This document shows positions 5,888 to 7,260 of a stretch of 7,260 bases of DNA, one piece after another. Each line of letters opens with the position of its first letter. Position 1 is the stretch's first letter. A program made the position numbers and the translations under genes. The notes under the pieces were generated by a model, which searched no databases, was not told the DNA's origin, and worked only from the letters and a program-made list of their open reading frames with translations. This DNA comes from Calditrichota bacterium. Its GTDB lineage: Bacteria > Zhuqueibacterota > Zhuqueibacteria > Zhuqueibacterales > Geothermadaptataceae. The stretch is from the NCBI GenBank assembly GCA_008501545.1, contig QQUM01000485.1, positions 1 to 7,260 on the forward strand. The letters run 5' to 3'.

Positions 5888-7135
5888 TTGAAAATTTACA
5901 TACATTTAATTATCACAATTTTTTGCGCTTTCGTTTGTTTGAATACGCATTTTCTTTTGGCAGGTGTGAACAATAAGCCCAAAATTAAAGGGCATATTTT
6001 TAATGCGGAAACACAGCAACCGCTGGCGGCGACAAACATTAGTTTGCTCGGGACAGAGTTGGGCACATCCAGTGATAGCAAGGGCTTTTTTCAACTTTCG
6101 GTTTCGCAAGATTCCTGTTCACTGCGAATCAGCCACATTGGTTTTGCCGATGAAATAATCCAAATCAAAAAATCAACATGCTTTGATGAACCGCTCCTGA
6201 TCTACCTCCTGCCAGCCAATCTTATGCTGCATTCTGTTGAAATTCATGGCAACCGCTTTGAGAAGAGTGATCGATCGATTGAAAATCTCAATATAAAAAA
6301 AATCGAAGCACGAGACATCGTCAACCTGCCCGGCGCGATGGATGATCCGATTCGTGCTGCGCAGATTTACAGCGGTGTCGGTGGGGGCGGCGATTTTAAC
6401 AGTTTTCTCACAACCCGCGGCAGCAGTCCAGCACAAAATCAGGTCATAATGGACGGGATCGCCATTCCAAATCCCTATCGCATGCGTATCGCAATGGGCG
6501 GCGGTCTAAGCATTTTTAATCCGCAAACGATCGATGACGTGCATCTGCACCTGGGCGGCTATTCCGCAGAATACGGGAACGCATTGTCCTCCGTTCTCGC
6601 TGTCACGACTCGCGAAGGCAGCCGCGACAAATCACGCTATTCGCTTTCATTGAATTTAACGGATCTCAATGGCGTTGCCGAGGGCGCTTTGCAAAACGGC
6701 AAAGGGAGTTACCTCGTTTCGCTGCGTCGAACCTATTTTGATTTACTGGCTTCCGGGTTTGCCAGCGAAGGTTCTGTACTGCCTTTTTCACAAGAAATTT
6801 CAGGAAAATTGACATACGATTTCAATCCGGCACACCAGCTGCAATTTTCGATTCTCAACAACAACGAGCAAATGAAACTGCTTGCCGGCGCTGAAAATCC
6901 TGCCGATTTCAATTCAACCGAGGAAGCCAAACTCGCTTATGCAAATGCCGCTTTTCGCTCAGTTTTGATGAATAGATTCATCTTAAAATCGCAAATTGCA
7001 ACCTATAAAGATCGCACGAATTTCCACACCTACAGGAACGTCAATGAGGAAGACAACGAATTTGCTGTCCAGGATGTTTTCTCTGAAAACTATCGGCTAA
7101 ATTTAAAACAAACCGCGTACTGGCAAATTGATTAA
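5888..7135 (+). CDS. TonB-dependent outer-membrane receptor, N-terminal part, ended by a premature in-frame TAA
   Basis: This reads as the first 415 residues of a TonB-dependent receptor. Residues 1-26 are a signal peptide (hydrophobic run ending HFLLAG). Residues 33-109 are a carboxypeptidase-regulatory-like domain (IKGHIFNAETQQPLAATNIS, DSKGFFQLS). Residues about 137-245 are the plug, with LTTRGSSPAQNQVIMDGIAI (174-193) and GGYSAEYGNALSSVLAVTTREG (223-244). From about 246 a beta-barrel begins. Full family members usually have 700 or more residues and end in an aromatic residue; this one stops after YWQID mid-barrel, and the same frame continues with barrel-like sequence beyond the stop. The start is TTG at 5888 with no strong ribosome binding site, chosen because it yields the signal peptide directly; translational coupling to the propeller gene 21 bp upstream is possible. 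The substrate is unknown. As written the product could not form a whole barrel. Confidence 0.87.
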   Translation: MKIYIHLIITIFCAFVCLNTHFLLAGVNNKPKIKGHIFNAETQQPLAATNISLLGTELGTSSDSKGFFQLSVSQDSCSLRISHIGFADEIIQIKKSTCFDEPLLIYLLPANLMLHSVEIHGNRFEKSDRSIENLNIKKIEARDIVNLPGAMDDPIRAAQIYSGVGGGGDFNSFLTTRGSSPAQNQVIMDGIAIPNPYRMRIAMGGGLSIFNPQTIDDVHLHLGGYSAEYGNALSSVLAVTTREGSRDKSRYSLSLNLTDLNGVAEGALQNGKGSYLVSLRRTYFDLLASGFASEGSVLPFSQEISGKLTYDFNPAHQLQFSILNNNEQMKLLAGAENPADFNSTEEAKLAYANAAFRSVLMNRFILKSQIATYKDRTNFHTYRNVNEEDNEFAVQDVFSENYRLNLKQTAYWQID

Positions 7136-7150
7136 ACGAAAAGTTTGCAT

Positions 7151-7260
7151 ATGGGCACGACCTGGATTCTGGATGAAACAGAAGCCGATTTCAAGCTGCG
7201 TGCGGGCTGGATGCACAACGCACGCACGGAATATCCGACTTTCGCGCAGTACAACAGCAG
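7151..7260 (+). CDS. Continuation of the TonB-dependent receptor barrel after the in-frame stop (partial, runs off window)
   Basis: The frame of the receptor gene (5888 onward) remains open from 7136 to the window edge after the TAA at 7133-7135. It reads RKSLHMGTTWILDETEADF and continues with KLRAGWMHNARTEYPTF, the alternating polar/aromatic pattern of outer-membrane barrel strands. A gene caller would probably start it at ATG 7151, but the upstream sequence has no good ribosome binding site, and a headless barrel fragment is not expected to be made or exported on its own. I read it as the 3' part of one disrupted gene. Only 36 residues are visible from ATG 7151, so the remaining length and C-terminus are unknown. 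Confidence 0.6.
   Translation, partial: MGTTWILDETEADFKLRAGWMHNARTEYPTFAQYNS

Noticed and set aside
5888..7135. Stop-codon reassignment (TAA read as sense) to explain the split receptor
   Set aside because: TAA ends vapB and the propeller gene at sensible C-termini, so general reassignment does not fit; local readthrough or mutation remains.

Overview
The window looks like a chromosomal stretch of a Gram-negative, FCB-type bacterium. A TonB-dependent receptor with an N-terminal carboxypeptidase-regulatory-like domain, a TolB/PD40-type propeller lipoprotein with a Bacteroidota-like N-terminus, and a receiver protein that appears to lead into an RsbU-type phosphatase fit groups such as KSB1, Calditrichota or Ignavibacteria. 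This placement is inference; there is no rRNA or other marker to fix it. TAA, TAG and TGA all end genes here, so the standard code is assumed.

Layout. 1-529 (minus) is the N-terminal part of a response regulator that runs off the left edge. 530-914 is an AT-rich gap holding the leader of that regulator. 915-1163 (plus) is a small hypothetical ORF. 1278-2882 (plus) is a complete single-chain class I [4Fe-4S] fumarase. Converging on it with only 20 bp between stops is a vapBC toxin-antitoxin operon (minus, 3561 down to 2903), with a legible promoter overlapped by a perfect inverted-repeat operator. 3618-4156 has no convincing gene but is rich in structure: a long imperfect hairpin (3809-3879), then two diverged copies of one bulged hairpin in inverted orientation (3931-3969 and 4029-4072), arranged like a REP/BIME element. 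4157-5866 (plus) is a signal-bearing, probably lipid-anchored protein built of about 12 PD40-like repeats. It is followed 21 bp later by a TonB-dependent receptor gene (5888 onward).

The receptor is interrupted by an in-frame TAA at 7133-7135. The same frame then continues with barrel-like sequence to the window edge, so the gene is either inactivated by a nonsense mutation, affected by a base-call error, or read through.

How the genes relate: the propeller and receptor probably form one cell-envelope operon (surface recognition or transport). vapBC is a self-contained stress/maintenance module. Fumarase is TCA-cycle metabolism with its own ribosome binding site. Nothing ties the response regulator functionally to the rest. 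The most unusual material is the structured intergenic DNA between vapBC and the propeller gene, and the split receptor.
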